Notes: a model not told the origin generated them from the letters alone. 64,000 nucleotides of DNA from Paenalcaligenes sp050487225 (GCF_050487225.1 NZ_JBKQGY010000004.1:233612-297611), one strand, 5' to 3'. Counted from the first letter of the stretch, positions 26,326 to 35,817 are shown. Made by a program: numbers and translations.

Positions 26326-26814
26326 TTAAAGATCAATAATAGCGGTTTGTCCTGACTGACTTACGGTGATTAGTTTGTCAGTGTAGACCTCAATAAAAGA
26401 ATAGTGAGGCAGGCGTGCGAGAGAACGAGCAGCTTCCATGCCCTTAGGTAAAGGAGCACCTTTCTTGTAGTGCTGAATAATCTGTCCAACATAATCTAGG
26501 GTATGTACCTCAAACGGTTCGCCTAGATAGCATTTAGAAATAATTCCAATAGGTAACCCTTCAATCTGCACATCAGGGAACTCAGCATGCATTGCATCGA
26601 CCAATGCCTGAGTTTGGGTTTGACTGTGTACATGCCCCCCGGCATCTAGCGTAGTCATAGCCTCGATATAGGCAGTAGATCTCTTTTGCCGCAAACGAGC
26701 TTTCAGAGCAACAGCGTCGAGTTTGCTGCGTGTAGATGAGGCTGCTGATTGACTCTGCACGTTTGTTTGTAGTTGCGGGGCTTTATTCATAACCCCAAGT
26801 AGCGCTCGTGCCAT
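26326..26814 (-). CDS. Hypothetical protein heading the AAA operon
   Basis: 162 residues. N-terminal 35 residues are polar and low-complexity (QTNVQSQSAASSTRSK); the rest looks globular (ALVDAMHAEFPDVQIEGLPI, GIISKCYLGEPFEVHTLDYV, LPHYSFIEVYTDKLITVS). First gene of the five-gene minus-strand operon, 15 bases before the 575-residue gene. No signal peptide, no membrane span, no family recognised. Confidence 0.65.
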   Translation of the reverse strand: MARALLGVMNKAPQLQTNVQSQSAASSTRSKLDAVALKARLRQKRSTAYIEAMTTLDAGGHVHSQTQTQALVDAMHAEFPDVQIEGLPIGIISKCYLGEPFEVHTLDYVGQIIQHYKKGAPLPKGMEAARSLARLPHYSFIEVYTDKLITVSQSGQTAIIDL

Positions 26815-27281
26815 AGTAATGCCATGCCGGTTTATAGGCTCAATTGATTAAGAAGTATTTGTAAACTTGTCAAAAACAAGTTTAAAAGTAAAAGTGCGAT
26901 TAATCTTCGGCCCTAGGAAAATTAAACGTATATCTGGTTTCTTGCGATCGTAATTTCGAAAATGGTTACTGCTTTTGTTATCAAATCATGCTTTGCTGTA
27001 GACAGTAGCGTGTCCTAACAAAATACTAGGTATTGTAATCAAAAGGACTACCCGTGACACGTTACTGATTTACGTGCGTGATGTAATGATAAGCACCGTT
27101 AATGATGTAGTAGATTGTTTGTATTAATACGATTTTGATAGCGCATGCCACTTTTAGGGTTGTTGACGTATTGCAGGTGGAAAATGGTGGCATCTGCACC
27201 TGCTACCTTTAGGTTTGTACGAGACTTGCTTGCTTAAGCCCTTATAATGACCACAAATCAGCACAAATAGAGGTAAGGACC
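26815..27281. other. Divergent promoter gap, boundary of accessory and ordinary chromosome
   Basis: 467 AT-rich bases between the minus-strand AAA operon and plus-strand genes. No gene, tRNA or attachment-like repeat recognised. Confidence 0.4.
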
Positions 27282-27410
27282 ATGCGGATCGCATTATTTA
27301 TTTTTGGTGCCATAGCCGTGGTTTACCTGGTACTTAAAGGTTTTAAGCAGGTAATAGAGGAAAGCCGTGAAAAGCGGCAAAACCAAGATTCAGACCATAG
27401 GCTGAAATAA
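27282..27410 (+). CDS. Small single-span membrane protein (42 residues)
   Basis: ATG 27282 follows AGAGGTAAGGAC, a strong ribosome binding site. The product has one N-terminal transmembrane helix (residues 3-18, IALFIFGAIAVVYLVL) and a highly charged cytoplasmic tail (EESREKRQNQDSDHR). It lies 46 bases upstream of the phosphatase gene on the same strand and may be co-transcribed. No family named. Confidence 0.6.
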   Translation: MRIALFIFGAIAVVYLVLKGFKQVIEESREKRQNQDSDHRLK

Positions 27411-27456
27411 CTATCGTAGTAAGCCTGCCAACGTGGTGTAGTTACAGGACGGTTTA

Positions 27457-28212
27457 ATGGATACAGAGCAAAATGTACAAGGGCAACGCGCCGTTGCTTT
27501 TGAGGGCGTTACGAATTTTCGGGATTTAGGCGGTTATCAAGGCGTAGATGGCGGGCGAGTGCGTTGGCAAACCCTCTACCGATCTGCGCACCTTGCTGAC
27601 CTCACCGCCGCTGACCAGCAGCAACTGCAGGGTCTACAGGTCAATCAAAGCATAGACTTGCGCGGCCAGTTTGAACGCCAGAAAAAACCTTATAACTACC
27701 AGTTCTTGCAGCACACGGTGTGTGGTATTGAACCCGAGGTAGCTAGATTGGTAGATGGTATGGTGCAGCAGCATGGTCATGTCACGCCGGTGCAAGCCAG
27801 CCAGTATATGCAAAGCATGTACCACGACTTTCACGAGAACAATCAAGCTCACTTTTCACAGTGCATCAGCACCGTATGTGCGGCGTCCGAACCCTTAGTC
27901 GTGCATTGCACCGCGGGTAAAGATCGTACAGGTTTTGCATCGGCACTGTTGCTGAGTATGTTGGGTGTGCACCGTGACGATATCTTGGCCGACTACATGC
28001 TGACTCAACAGTACTATCACCGTTCCTTTAACGCTGAATATGGCATGAGCGAAGCGGTCATGCGTATTTTGTGGGGGGTGAGTGCGCAGTATTTAGAGCA
28101 AAGTTTTACCGAGCTCGATGCTCAATATGGTTCTGTGATGAATTATGTGAGCAAGGGGTTGAACATTAAAGACGACGAAGTAGCGCAATTGCGTGACCGG
28201 TTGCTGGTGTAA
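27457..28212 (+). CDS. Tyrosine-protein phosphatase (Y_phosphatase3-type)
   Basis: 251 residues from ATG 27457 (ACAGGAC upstream). Active-site loop HCTAGKDRTG with Cys151 and the Arg of CX5R; the N-terminal FEGVTNFRDLGGYQ and DLTAADQQQL...DLRGQFER segments are typical of this cytosolic family, related to lipid and tyrosine phosphatases such as LipA. The substrate (phosphotyrosine or phosphoinositide) is not determined by sequence. No secretion signal. Confidence 0.88.
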   Translation: MDTEQNVQGQRAVAFEGVTNFRDLGGYQGVDGGRVRWQTLYRSAHLADLTAADQQQLQGLQVNQSIDLRGQFERQKKPYNYQFLQHTVCGIEPEVARLVDGMVQQHGHVTPVQASQYMQSMYHDFHENNQAHFSQCISTVCAASEPLVVHCTAGKDRTGFASALLLSMLGVHRDDILADYMLTQQYYHRSFNAEYGMSEAVMRILWGVSAQYLEQSFTELDAQYGSVMNYVSKGLNIKDDEVAQLRDRLLV

Positions 28213-28390
28213 GCAACTGGTTCTGGCTGCCTATACGGCCACGAAACTTGAAATCTAAAGCGGTGTGCGAGTCTGTAGCGTTATGTGCTGAATAGAAGCA
28301 TTTGGTAACATAGATGTACGGTATGGTTCTCACACCCCTTTTCGAGTTTGCCTCGCACGAGGCCTGATGGTCTGTATAGGAGTCATGGAT

Positions 28391-31084
28391 ATGAGCTCGC
28401 AAGCGCCAGTAGGTACGTCTTCCCTCGATCAAATTTTCTCACTGGGGGCCGTACGATCGGACCTCTGGCGTGATCTGTTAGTCGCCGCTCAGAAATGGGC
28501 CCGCCAAGAGGGTGACAATCAGGTAGTACAAGAAAAATTTCAAAACCTGCGTGATCTGGAAATCCTTCATGCGTACCCCGGCCGCCATTTGATGGCCACG
28601 TTGGCCGCTCATTTGCAAGAAGACCGACATACCGCGTTTGTAGAGCTAGCCAGCCGCATCTCTTTTGCCATTCTGGCACGCTATTACAAAGATGATTCCC
28701 GCGAATGGGAAGCCAATAATGACGTAGATCACTACGGCGATATTCGCCACGAAGGTGAAAGTTTAGGCGGCGGTAGACCATACTTTGAGGTGTTAGTCGT
28801 AGCACCTGGCAACAGCCCTCGTGTAGAGCGTAACGTACAGCTATTACGCGCGCAGCGTCGCAAAGAAGATGACTTTGTGTACGAACCTGTGGTGGTAGAT
28901 AACTTTCAAGATGCTTTTTGCGCTATCTCGGTAAACAGCAATATTTGCGCCGTCGCCATCTTTGAAGGCATAGATTTCAAAAGCAAGCAGTCGGTACCGC
29001 TGCTAGACCAAGCCATCCAAGAGCTGGATGTGCATGTGGATGAAAGCCATTTAGCCTTGCAATTGGCCGTCACGCTGGCGGATTACCGCCCTGAGTTGGA
29101 CATTTATTTACTGTCAGATTTGCGTCCGGAAGAGATTGCTAGCGATGAGCGCGCTAAGAGTGTGCGCCGTGTACTGTATGCGGTAGAAGAGCCTATGGAA
29201 CTGCACTTATCCATTTTGGAAGGTGTACGTGCCCGTTATCAGACCCCATTTTTTGACAACCTCAAACGTTACGCCAGCAAGCCCATCAGCACCTTCCATG
29301 CGCTGCCTATTGCTCGTGGTAAGTCGGTGTTTAAATCAGATTGGATTCGCGACATGGGCGAATTCTATGGCCTGAACCTGTTTTTGGCCGAATCCTCAGC
29401 CACTACCGGTGGTTTAGATAGTTTGTTGGAGCCCACAGGTAACATCAAAAAAGCCCAAGAACGTGCCGCTAAGGCCTTTGGTGCCGAGCATTGCTTTTTT
29501 GTAACCAACGGTACCAGCACCTCGAACAAAATGGTGTTGATGGCTATTGCGCAGCCCGGGGACATCATTATTGTGGACCGCAACTGCCATAAGTCGCACC
29601 ACTACGGCATGGTGTTGGGTGGCTTGCAGCCTTACTACGTGGAGGCCTTCCCGATGAAGGAATACTCCATGTATGGCGCAGTACCGCTGCAAAACATTAA
29701 ACGTGCCTTGTTGAACCTGAAAAAAGAAGGCAAGTTGGATCAAGTGCGTGCGGTGGATTTAACCAACTGCACCTTTGACGGTCACGTCTATAACACTCGA
29801 CGTGTGATGCTAGAGTGCTTGGCCATTAAACCTGATCTTGTGTTTTTGTGGGATGAGGCATGGTTCGGCTTTGCGCATTGGTCACCATTTTTGCGTCCTC
29901 GTACTGCAATGGGGGCGGCATCCTACATCGAAAAATGGATGGCTAACCCAGAGTCAGTTAAAGAATACGAGCGTCAGCAGCAAGAGTTGGGCGACAACCC
30001 TAGTGATGAGCAATTGCTGAGTACGTACTTGTTGCCGGATCCACGCCAAGTACGCCTGCGTGTGTACCAGACTAACTCCACCCATAAGTCCATGTCGGCG
30101 ATACGACAAGGTTCTATGGTATTGGTTAAAGACGTGGATTTCTACAGCATTGAGCCGCAGTTGCACGAGGCTATCTTTACTCATGCGACCACCAGCCCTA
30201 ACCAACAGTTGATCGCCTCGCTAGACGTTGCGCGCAGACAGATGGAATTAGAAGGCTATGGCTTGGTGAACAATGCGATTCAGATCGCGTTTGATATTCG
30301 CAGTCAAATTAACAAACACCCACTGATTTCGCGTTATTTCCAAGTGCTGGGTGCAGACAAGATGATCCCTGCCGAGTACCGTCAAAGCGGTTTCCAAGAC
30401 TTCTTGGTGCCCGGTACAAACTGGGATGATGCCGTATGCAGCATCCGTGATGATGAGTTCTTCCTAGACCCAACACGCATTACGCTAGTGTGCGGTACTG
30501 CAGGTTTTGACGGTACGCAATTCAAACAATTGCTGGCAGATCGTTTTGACATACAACTGAACAAAACGTCACGTAACTCGGTCTTGCTACAGTCCAATAT
30601 CAACAACACCCGTAGTGACGTGGCGCACTTGATTCGCGTATTGCTGGAGATTTCTAGCGACGTAGAGCAGAAGCTGACCAAGACCGGCGAACAAGGGCGA
30701 CTGCGCTTTGAAGAGCGTGTGACCAGCCTGATGCACGACGTGCCTGATCTGCCTAACTTCAGCCATTTCCATGAGAAATTCCGTCATGACAGTAACGGTG
30801 CGGTAGCGGTAGAGGGCAATATACGCGAGGCTTTCTTCATGAGTTGGAAAGAAGAAAATTGCGAGTATGTGGCCTTGAATAGCGAAGAGTGCGATAGACG
30901 CCTGCAAGAAGGGCCGCCGATGGTATCAGCCAAAATGGTGATTCCGTACCCTCCAGGCTTCCCTATCTTGGTGCCTGGTCAGGTGATTAGCCGCGACACC
31001 ATTGAGTTCATGCGCAAGCTGGACGTGAAAGAGGTGCACGGTTATGAAGCCAGCCGTGGGCTGCAGCTACTCAAACTTCGTTAA
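28391..31084 (+). CDS. Orn/Lys/Arg-family PLP decarboxylase
   Basis: 897 residues from ATG 28391, 8 bases after AGGAG; the ATG at 28385 is too close to it. The N-terminal wing domain (about 130-260) is followed by the PLP fold with ESSATTGGLDSLLEPTG, FVTNGTSTSNKMV, the Asp of LWDEAWFGFAHW, and the Schiff-base lysine in TNSTHKSMSAIRQGSM (Lys566). The C-terminal domain ends in HGYEASRGLQLLKLR. It is longer than AdiA or CadA (about 715-755), owing to an N-terminal extension of about 130 residues. Substrate (lysine, arginine or ornithine) not decided. An AspT-like exchanger follows, suggesting a decarboxylation-antiport pair. Confidence 0.88.
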   Translation: MSSQAPVGTSSLDQIFSLGAVRSDLWRDLLVAAQKWARQEGDNQVVQEKFQNLRDLEILHAYPGRHLMATLAAHLQEDRHTAFVELASRISFAILARYYKDDSREWEANNDVDHYGDIRHEGESLGGGRPYFEVLVVAPGNSPRVERNVQLLRAQRRKEDDFVYEPVVVDNFQDAFCAISVNSNICAVAIFEGIDFKSKQSVPLLDQAIQELDVHVDESHLALQLAVTLADYRPELDIYLLSDLRPEEIASDERAKSVRRVLYAVEEPMELHLSILEGVRARYQTPFFDNLKRYASKPISTFHALPIARGKSVFKSDWIRDMGEFYGLNLFLAESSATTGGLDSLLEPTGNIKKAQERAAKAFGAEHCFFVTNGTSTSNKMVLMAIAQPGDIIIVDRNCHKSHHYGMVLGGLQPYYVEAFPMKEYSMYGAVPLQNIKRALLNLKKEGKLDQVRAVDLTNCTFDGHVYNTRRVMLECLAIKPDLVFLWDEAWFGFAHWSPFLRPRTAMGAASYIEKWMANPESVKEYERQQQELGDNPSDEQLLSTYLLPDPRQVRLRVYQTNSTHKSMSAIRQGSMVLVKDVDFYSIEPQLHEAIFTHATTSPNQQLIASLDVARRQMELEGYGLVNNAIQIAFDIRSQINKHPLISRYFQVLGADKMIPAEYRQSGFQDFLVPGTNWDDAVCSIRDDEFFLDPTRITLVCGTAGFDGTQFKQLLADRFDIQLNKTSRNSVLLQSNINNTRSDVAHLIRVLLEISSDVEQKLTKTGEQGRLRFEERVTSLMHDVPDLPNFSHFHEKFRHDSNGAVAVEGNIREAFFMSWKEENCEYVALNSEECDRRLQEGPPMVSAKMVIPYPPGFPILVPGQVISRDTIEFMRKLDVKEVHGYEASRGLQLLKLR

Positions 31085-31105
31085 TACAACTATGAGCTAA
31101 TCGTC

Positions 31106-31140
31106 ATAACGGCCAGTGCTGATCAAGTTCTGGCCGTTAT
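31106..31140 (+). promoter_or_regulatory. Intercistronic hairpin between decarboxylase and exchanger
   Basis: Perfect 11-pair stem ATAACGGCCAG / CTGGCCGTTAT, 13-base loop, no T-run. More likely an mRNA-stability or processing element than a terminator. Confidence 0.6.
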
Positions 31141-31159
31141 TGGCGTAGTAGGGGGAAAT

Positions 31160-32857
31160 ATGGCGATTTGGCATTGGATAGAGCAAACCTTGCGCAGCTA
31201 TCCCGAGTTGGCGATCTTTTTAGCGCTGGCGGTGGGCTACTGGATAGGTGGCAAAAAATTTGGCAGTTTTAGTTTGGGTTCCGTCACGGGTACGTTGTTG
31301 GCGGGCGTGATTATTGGGCAAATAGGCATCGATATTTCACCGCACATTAAGTCGGTGTTTTTCATCATGTTCTTGTTTGCCGTAGGTTTTGGGGTAGGGC
31401 CGCAGTTTGTTCGTGGCGTAGCAAACGACGGTTTGCCACAAGCGGTGTTTGCGGTCATTGTGTCGTGCTTGTGCTTGTTGTCAGTCTATCTGGCAGCGGT
31501 ATTGTCAGGGTATGGCCCAGGTTTGGCCGCCGGCTTATTAGCAGGTACACAAACCATTTCAGCTTCTATTGGTTTGGCGACTGACGCCATTAATAGGCTA
31601 GATATTGGAGCCGATCAAATCCAAGCACAGTTAGATGCTATTCCGGTCGCGTATGCGGTGACGTACTTGTTTGGTACGGTGGGTACGGGTTGGATTATTG
31701 CGTATCTGGGCCCCAAAATATTGCGTATTAATCTGCAAGAAGAATGTGCGCGCTACGAGAAAGAAATGTCCGAGGGCGAGCCAGATGGCGGTATGCAGTC
31801 GGCGTGGTACCAGTATATTGTGCGTTCTTTCAAACTGACCAAACCTGATTTCATTGCCGGTAAAACCGTGGCCCAAGCTGAAGCTGGCATGACGGGTGGA
31901 GAGCGTTTGTTCCTAGAAAACCTACGTCGCAACGGTAAGATTATTGAGTTTGATAGCAACACGGTTTTGCAAGTGGGCGACGTGGTGGCCGTATCGGGTA
32001 GGCACGAGACACTGGTGGATTGGTCTAATCGTGCCGAAGAAGTGGCTGACCAAGAGCTGCTGCAGATTCCTATTGAGTCTATTGATGTGGTGGTTACTAG
32101 TAAAAATGCCAACGGTAAAACCCTGCTAGAGCTTTCTAAAAGCCCGTGCGCGCGTGGCGTCTATGTCACGCGTATACGCCGAGGTTCCATGGGTGTAGAC
32201 ATCCCCGTACAGGCACAAACCAAACTACACCGGGGCGACATCGTGAGCGTGAGCGGTAGTCGCAAACACGTGGAATCTGTGATCGAAGAATTCGGTTTTG
32301 CTGATAGACCCACCAGCGTGACCGATATGGTGTTTGTTGGCTCAGGTATTGTGATCGGGGGCTTAATCGGTGCGATTGTGGTGCCCGTGGGTGGTATTCC
32401 TATTACCTTGTCCACCTCGGGTGGTGCGTTGATCGCCGGTCTGGTCTTTGGGTGGTTACGCAGCTTTAAACCCAAGCTTGGTAGCGTACCTAGAGCTACC
32501 TTGTGGTTCATGAACTCCGTTGGCTTGAACGTGTTTATTGCCGTGGTGGGGATTACCGCCGGACCAACCTTTATCCAAGGGGTGAAAGAGGTAGGGATAG
32601 AACTGTTCTTCTGGGGCTTATTTGCGACTAGCCTGCCTATGTTGCTGGCACCGCTCATCGGCAAATATATCTTCCGCTTTGACCCTGCCATTAACTTGGG
32701 CTGCTGCGGTGGTGCGCGTACCAGTACGGCGTCGGTAGCGATGGTGGCTGAAGCGGCAAGAAGCAACGTACCTATGCTGGGTTACACCGTGCCCTATGCG
32801 ATCAGTAATACGTTTTTGACGCTGTGGGGGATGGTGATTGTGTTGCTGCTAGGGTAG
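31160..32857 (+). CDS. AspT-type aspartate:alanine exchanger family transporter
   Basis: 565 residues from ATG 31160 (GTAGGGGGAA upstream). Two membrane halves of about five helices each flank a cytoplasmic region with two TrkA-C-like domains (about 205-290 and 295-385; GEHLF-like motif VLQVGDVVAVSGRHE). The C-terminal half contains LGCCGGARTSTASVAMVAEA, the conserved AAEx motif. AspT exchanges an amino acid for its decarboxylation product. Its position after a basic amino-acid decarboxylase suggests it serves that enzyme, though AdiC/CadB-type carriers are the usual partners. Confidence 0.87.
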   Translation: MAIWHWIEQTLRSYPELAIFLALAVGYWIGGKKFGSFSLGSVTGTLLAGVIIGQIGIDISPHIKSVFFIMFLFAVGFGVGPQFVRGVANDGLPQAVFAVIVSCLCLLSVYLAAVLSGYGPGLAAGLLAGTQTISASIGLATDAINRLDIGADQIQAQLDAIPVAYAVTYLFGTVGTGWIIAYLGPKILRINLQEECARYEKEMSEGEPDGGMQSAWYQYIVRSFKLTKPDFIAGKTVAQAEAGMTGGERLFLENLRRNGKIIEFDSNTVLQVGDVVAVSGRHETLVDWSNRAEEVADQELLQIPIESIDVVVTSKNANGKTLLELSKSPCARGVYVTRIRRGSMGVDIPVQAQTKLHRGDIVSVSGSRKHVESVIEEFGFADRPTSVTDMVFVGSGIVIGGLIGAIVVPVGGIPITLSTSGGALIAGLVFGWLRSFKPKLGSVPRATLWFMNSVGLNVFIAVVGITAGPTFIQGVKEVGIELFFWGLFATSLPMLLAPLIGKYIFRFDPAINLGCCGGARTSTASVAMVAEAARSNVPMLGYTVPYAISNTFLTLWGMVIVLLLG

Positions 32858-32891
32858 TGTTCTAGCGCGACAAGATGAATGCAGCACCCAT

Positions 32892-32926
32892 AAAAAAAGC
32901 CCAGTGTAAAAACTGGGCTTTTTTGT
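32892..32926. terminator. Bidirectional terminator between exchanger and corA operon
   Basis: Stem AGCCCAGT / ACTGGGCT flanked by a run of A on the left and T on the right; serves the plus-strand exchanger and the minus-strand CorA genes. Confidence 0.92.
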
Positions 32927-32933
32927 GGCCTGC

Positions 32934-33878
32934 TTAGAAGTAACGTTTCTTTTGGAAGAGGAACGCCACAATCCCGCTAATCACTACCATGCTGATGATG
33001 ATGGCGGTGAAAGCACCGGGTTCTTCCTGGTAAGGCAGCGGTACGTTCATCCCGTAGATGCTGGCAATCAAGGTAGGAATAGACAGCACAATGGTCACGG
33101 CGGTCAGCAGTTTCACAATGTGACTCACGTTATTCTGAATGATATTGCCGTACGCATCCATCACGTTGTTCAGGTTGATTTGGCTGATTTTGGTGATGGA
33201 GTGTACTTGCTCTACTTCTACCAAGGCTTCCTCAAACAGTAGGCGAGCACGGGAGTCCATAGGCAGTGGGCTGTCTTTCTGCATGCGGTTCATGACGTGC
33301 ATCATGTTTTTCAGTGCGGTGGTCAGGTAGATCAAGCTTTCGTTCAGATACAGCAAAGTGTACAGCTCTTGGTTGCGGTATGACTTGGACAGCTCGTCTT
33401 CGGCTTTGCTGATGGACTCATCCAGCGTTTTGCTGGCATCGGCAAAGACGTGGGCGACTTGGTTCAAGATAGAGAACAGGTTGTAGCTTTGGTTGTGCTC
33501 ATCCAAAATCAGGCCTTGCTGCACAAAGAAGTCTTTGTTGATAAAGCCGCTTTCTTTGCACACAGTCACCATGTGACCACCGCTAAGAATAATGCCGAAA
33601 GGAATGGTTTTGTACTTCACATCGTCGTACAGGTTTTTGACGTTAGGATCGCTGTACGGGATGTGCAGCATCAACAAGGTGGCAGGGCCACGGTGCTCAA
33701 TGCGTGGGCGTTCGTCAGTATCTAAGGCGTCATTCAAGAACTCAATAGGCAAGTTCAGTGTGGTTGCGACGTCATGGATTTCATCCAGCGTAGGGTTAGT
33801 CAGTTGTACCCAGCTGTTTTGGTTGATTTTTTCAACTTTGGTTAGCTCGTTGTTGCGGCTGCAGTAGATAGTTTTCAT
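32934..33878 (-). CDS. CorA-family divalent cation transporter (third of tandem set)
   Basis: 314 residues. Large cytoplasmic N-terminal domain, then two C-terminal helices. The pore signature IYGMN is present, followed by VPLPYQEEP and a basic end (QKKRYF). MKTIYCSRNNELTKVEKINQ resembles the start of the other two copies, so all three arose by duplication. Last gene of the minus-strand operon under the M-box leader. Expected role: Mg2+ (or Co2+/Ni2+) uptake through a homopentamer, or a mixed pentamer with its paralogues. Confidence 0.9.
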   Translation of the reverse strand: MKTIYCSRNNELTKVEKINQNSWVQLTNPTLDEIHDVATTLNLPIEFLNDALDTDERPRIEHRGPATLLMLHIPYSDPNVKNLYDDVKYKTIPFGIILSGGHMVTVCKESGFINKDFFVQQGLILDEHNQSYNLFSILNQVAHVFADASKTLDESISKAEDELSKSYRNQELYTLLYLNESLIYLTTALKNMMHVMNRMQKDSPLPMDSRARLLFEEALVEVEQVHSITKISQINLNNVMDAYGNIIQNNVSHIVKLLTAVTIVLSIPTLIASIYGMNVPLPYQEEPGAFTAIIISMVVISGIVAFLFQKKRYF

Positions 33879-33920
33879 GATCGTTTCTCGTGCAAAAAGG
33901 GTTCCAAGGGCAAGCCAGAC

Positions 33921-34871
33921 TTACAGGCGCAGGTATTTTTTCTTGTAGAAAAGCACCACAAGGAATGCGCTGATGGCAACCATGGCAATACTGATCACGA
34001 CAGTGGAAATCCACTCTTCTTCGTAAGGCAGCGCCACGTTCATCGAGAAAATGCTGCCTATCATGGTAGGAATGATCATCACGATAGTGAGCGTGGTGAG
34101 CATTTTCAGCACGGAGTTCAAGTTGTTGTGAATGATGGCAGCATAAGCGTCCATCAAGTTACTTAAGCTTTCACGACGCATTTCGGTGATTTCCGCCGAT
34201 TGCTGAATATCAATCAAAATGTCGTTCAAGCGTGTTTTTTCTTCGTCGTGGATTTTGATGTCCACACCTTCCATCAAGCGTTTGTACAGAATGGACATCG
34301 CGCTTAGCGAGGTAGAAAAATACACCAGGCTTTTGTTCAGGTTGATCAGGCCAAATAGCTCGTTGTTGTGGTACGAGGATTTGATTTTCTTTTGCAAGCC
34401 GCTTACCTGATGGTTGATCTGGTGCAAGCAGTTATCAAAGGCTTGTGATACTGCTTTGAACAGCAGCAAGCTGATACGGGTTTTCATGAACGATTGAAAA
34501 TCGCCGTATTTACCTTTGATGAGGTCGCCAATAAAGGGCAGTTTTTCACGCGCCACAATCACCAGATTGTCTTGGGTGTGAATCAAACCTATGGGGGCTG
34601 TTTTGTAGGGCACGCCAGCTTTAGCGCTTTCTTCCGAAACACGTACAGGAGCATTGACGACGATCAGTGAGGCTTGGCCTGATTTCTCGATGCGTGGCAG
34701 CTCGTTTTTATCCAGAGAGTCTTCAAAGAAATCCAGTGGAATGTTCAGTGTTTTAGCGGTGCTTTGGATTTCCTCGGCGCTAGGATTTTCCAGATACACC
34801 AGACTGTTGTGGGTGATTTCTTTAACGTTCAGCAGGGTGCCTTGGGCGTCGCTTTTGTAAATATGCAGCAT
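33921..34871 (-). CDS. CorA-like transporter with SMN in place of GMN
   Basis: 316 residues from ATG 34871, which follows CTGGAGAAACCC; longer in-frame starts lack a ribosome binding site and run into the next gene. Same layout as its neighbours (MLHIYKSDAQGTLLNVKEIT; coiled stalk; two C-terminal helices). The pore motif reads IFSMN (Ser276), not the near-invariant YGMN, with VALPYEEEW after it. Changes of this Gly usually damage CorA transport, so this copy may differ in ion choice, be inactive, or work in a mixed pentamer. Confidence 0.87.
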   Translation of the reverse strand: MLHIYKSDAQGTLLNVKEITHNSLVYLENPSAEEIQSTAKTLNIPLDFFEDSLDKNELPRIEKSGQASLIVVNAPVRVSEESAKAGVPYKTAPIGLIHTQDNLVIVAREKLPFIGDLIKGKYGDFQSFMKTRISLLLFKAVSQAFDNCLHQINHQVSGLQKKIKSSYHNNELFGLINLNKSLVYFSTSLSAMSILYKRLMEGVDIKIHDEEKTRLNDILIDIQQSAEITEMRRESLSNLMDAYAAIIHNNLNSVLKMLTTLTIVMIIPTMIGSIFSMNVALPYEEEWISTVVISIAMVAISAFLVVLFYKKKYLRL

Positions 34872-34887
34872 GGGTTTCTCCAGAAAC

Positions 34888-35817
34888 TTAGAGGATCCGA
34901 CGGACTTTGAGGGTGACAACCAACAAAGTGGCGATGAGCAGGGCAATACCGCCTAGTGCCGCCAAGGCATACGGTTCATCCTGGAAAGGTAAGGGGGTGT
35001 TCATGCCATAAATGCCAGCAATTCCCATAGGAACGGCTGCCACAATGACATATACAGATAAATACTGAACGACCAAGCTCAGGTTGTTCTCAACGGCTGC
35101 TGAATACGCGTCCATCAAGTTGCTCAGGTTGATGTTGTGAATCTCGGCCATGCTTTGGGCTTGTTCGGTTTCAATAATGGCATCGGCCAATAAAGCATGA
35201 CTGGATTCGTCTGAGTAGAATTTTTGTCGTAGCTGTATCTTCTTCAAAATATTCAAATTGGATTTCAGCGTACTGGATAATAAATTCAGGTTTTTATTAT
35301 TTTCCAAAAGCTGAAAGATTTGTTTATTTTGAATGGCGGTTTTTAAACCGTTTTCAATCTCTTCTACTTTATGATTGATTTCAGAAAGTGCTTCTACAAA
35401 TTTTCCTGCACAGACTTTCAAAATATGAAACAGCAGCGTATGCACACTGCTATGGTGAGCACCTTGATTGAAGCTATTTAGCAAAGTGTGAATGGATTGA
35501 TTGGAATCATCACCTAAGGTCACGATGTGCTGATCGCGCATCACGATAGTGAGGTACTCCATATCGAACAAACGCTTAGCGGTGGGGGCGTTTTTCTTCG
35601 TCACAGCCAGCGTAATCATCATGGTGCCGTGGTAGTCCATAGCCAAGGGACGGCACGACGAACCCAACTGCTTTTGCAGGGTCTTGGAGTCCAGAGAAAA
35701 AGTGCTGGCTAGTGCACGCACCACGTCTTGCCCTGGGTTGGCGTGGTGGTCCCAGCTGACACGGCCAACGGCCTGATCAGCAACATGTGCTGTAGTGGCT
35801 TGATAGAGCTTTAACAT
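34888..35817 (-). CDS. CorA-family divalent cation transporter (first of tandem set)
   Basis: 309 residues; ATG 35817 chosen because AAGGTG lies 6 bases upstream and its start (MLKLYQATT) matches the paralogues; an ATG 21 bases earlier is possible. The pore motif IYGMN is intact, followed by TPLPFQDEP and a basic end (KVRRIL). First gene after the M-box leader; 16 bases separate its stop from the next start, so the three CorA genes form one transcript. Confidence 0.9.
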   Translation of the reverse strand: MLKLYQATTAHVADQAVGRVSWDHHANPGQDVVRALASTFSLDSKTLQKQLGSSCRPLAMDYHGTMMITLAVTKKNAPTAKRLFDMEYLTIVMRDQHIVTLGDDSNQSIHTLLNSFNQGAHHSSVHTLLFHILKVCAGKFVEALSEINHKVEEIENGLKTAIQNKQIFQLLENNKNLNLLSSTLKSNLNILKKIQLRQKFYSDESSHALLADAIIETEQAQSMAEIHNINLSNLMDAYSAAVENNLSLVVQYLSVYVIVAAVPMGIAGIYGMNTPLPFQDEPYALAALGGIALLIATLLVVTLKVRRIL

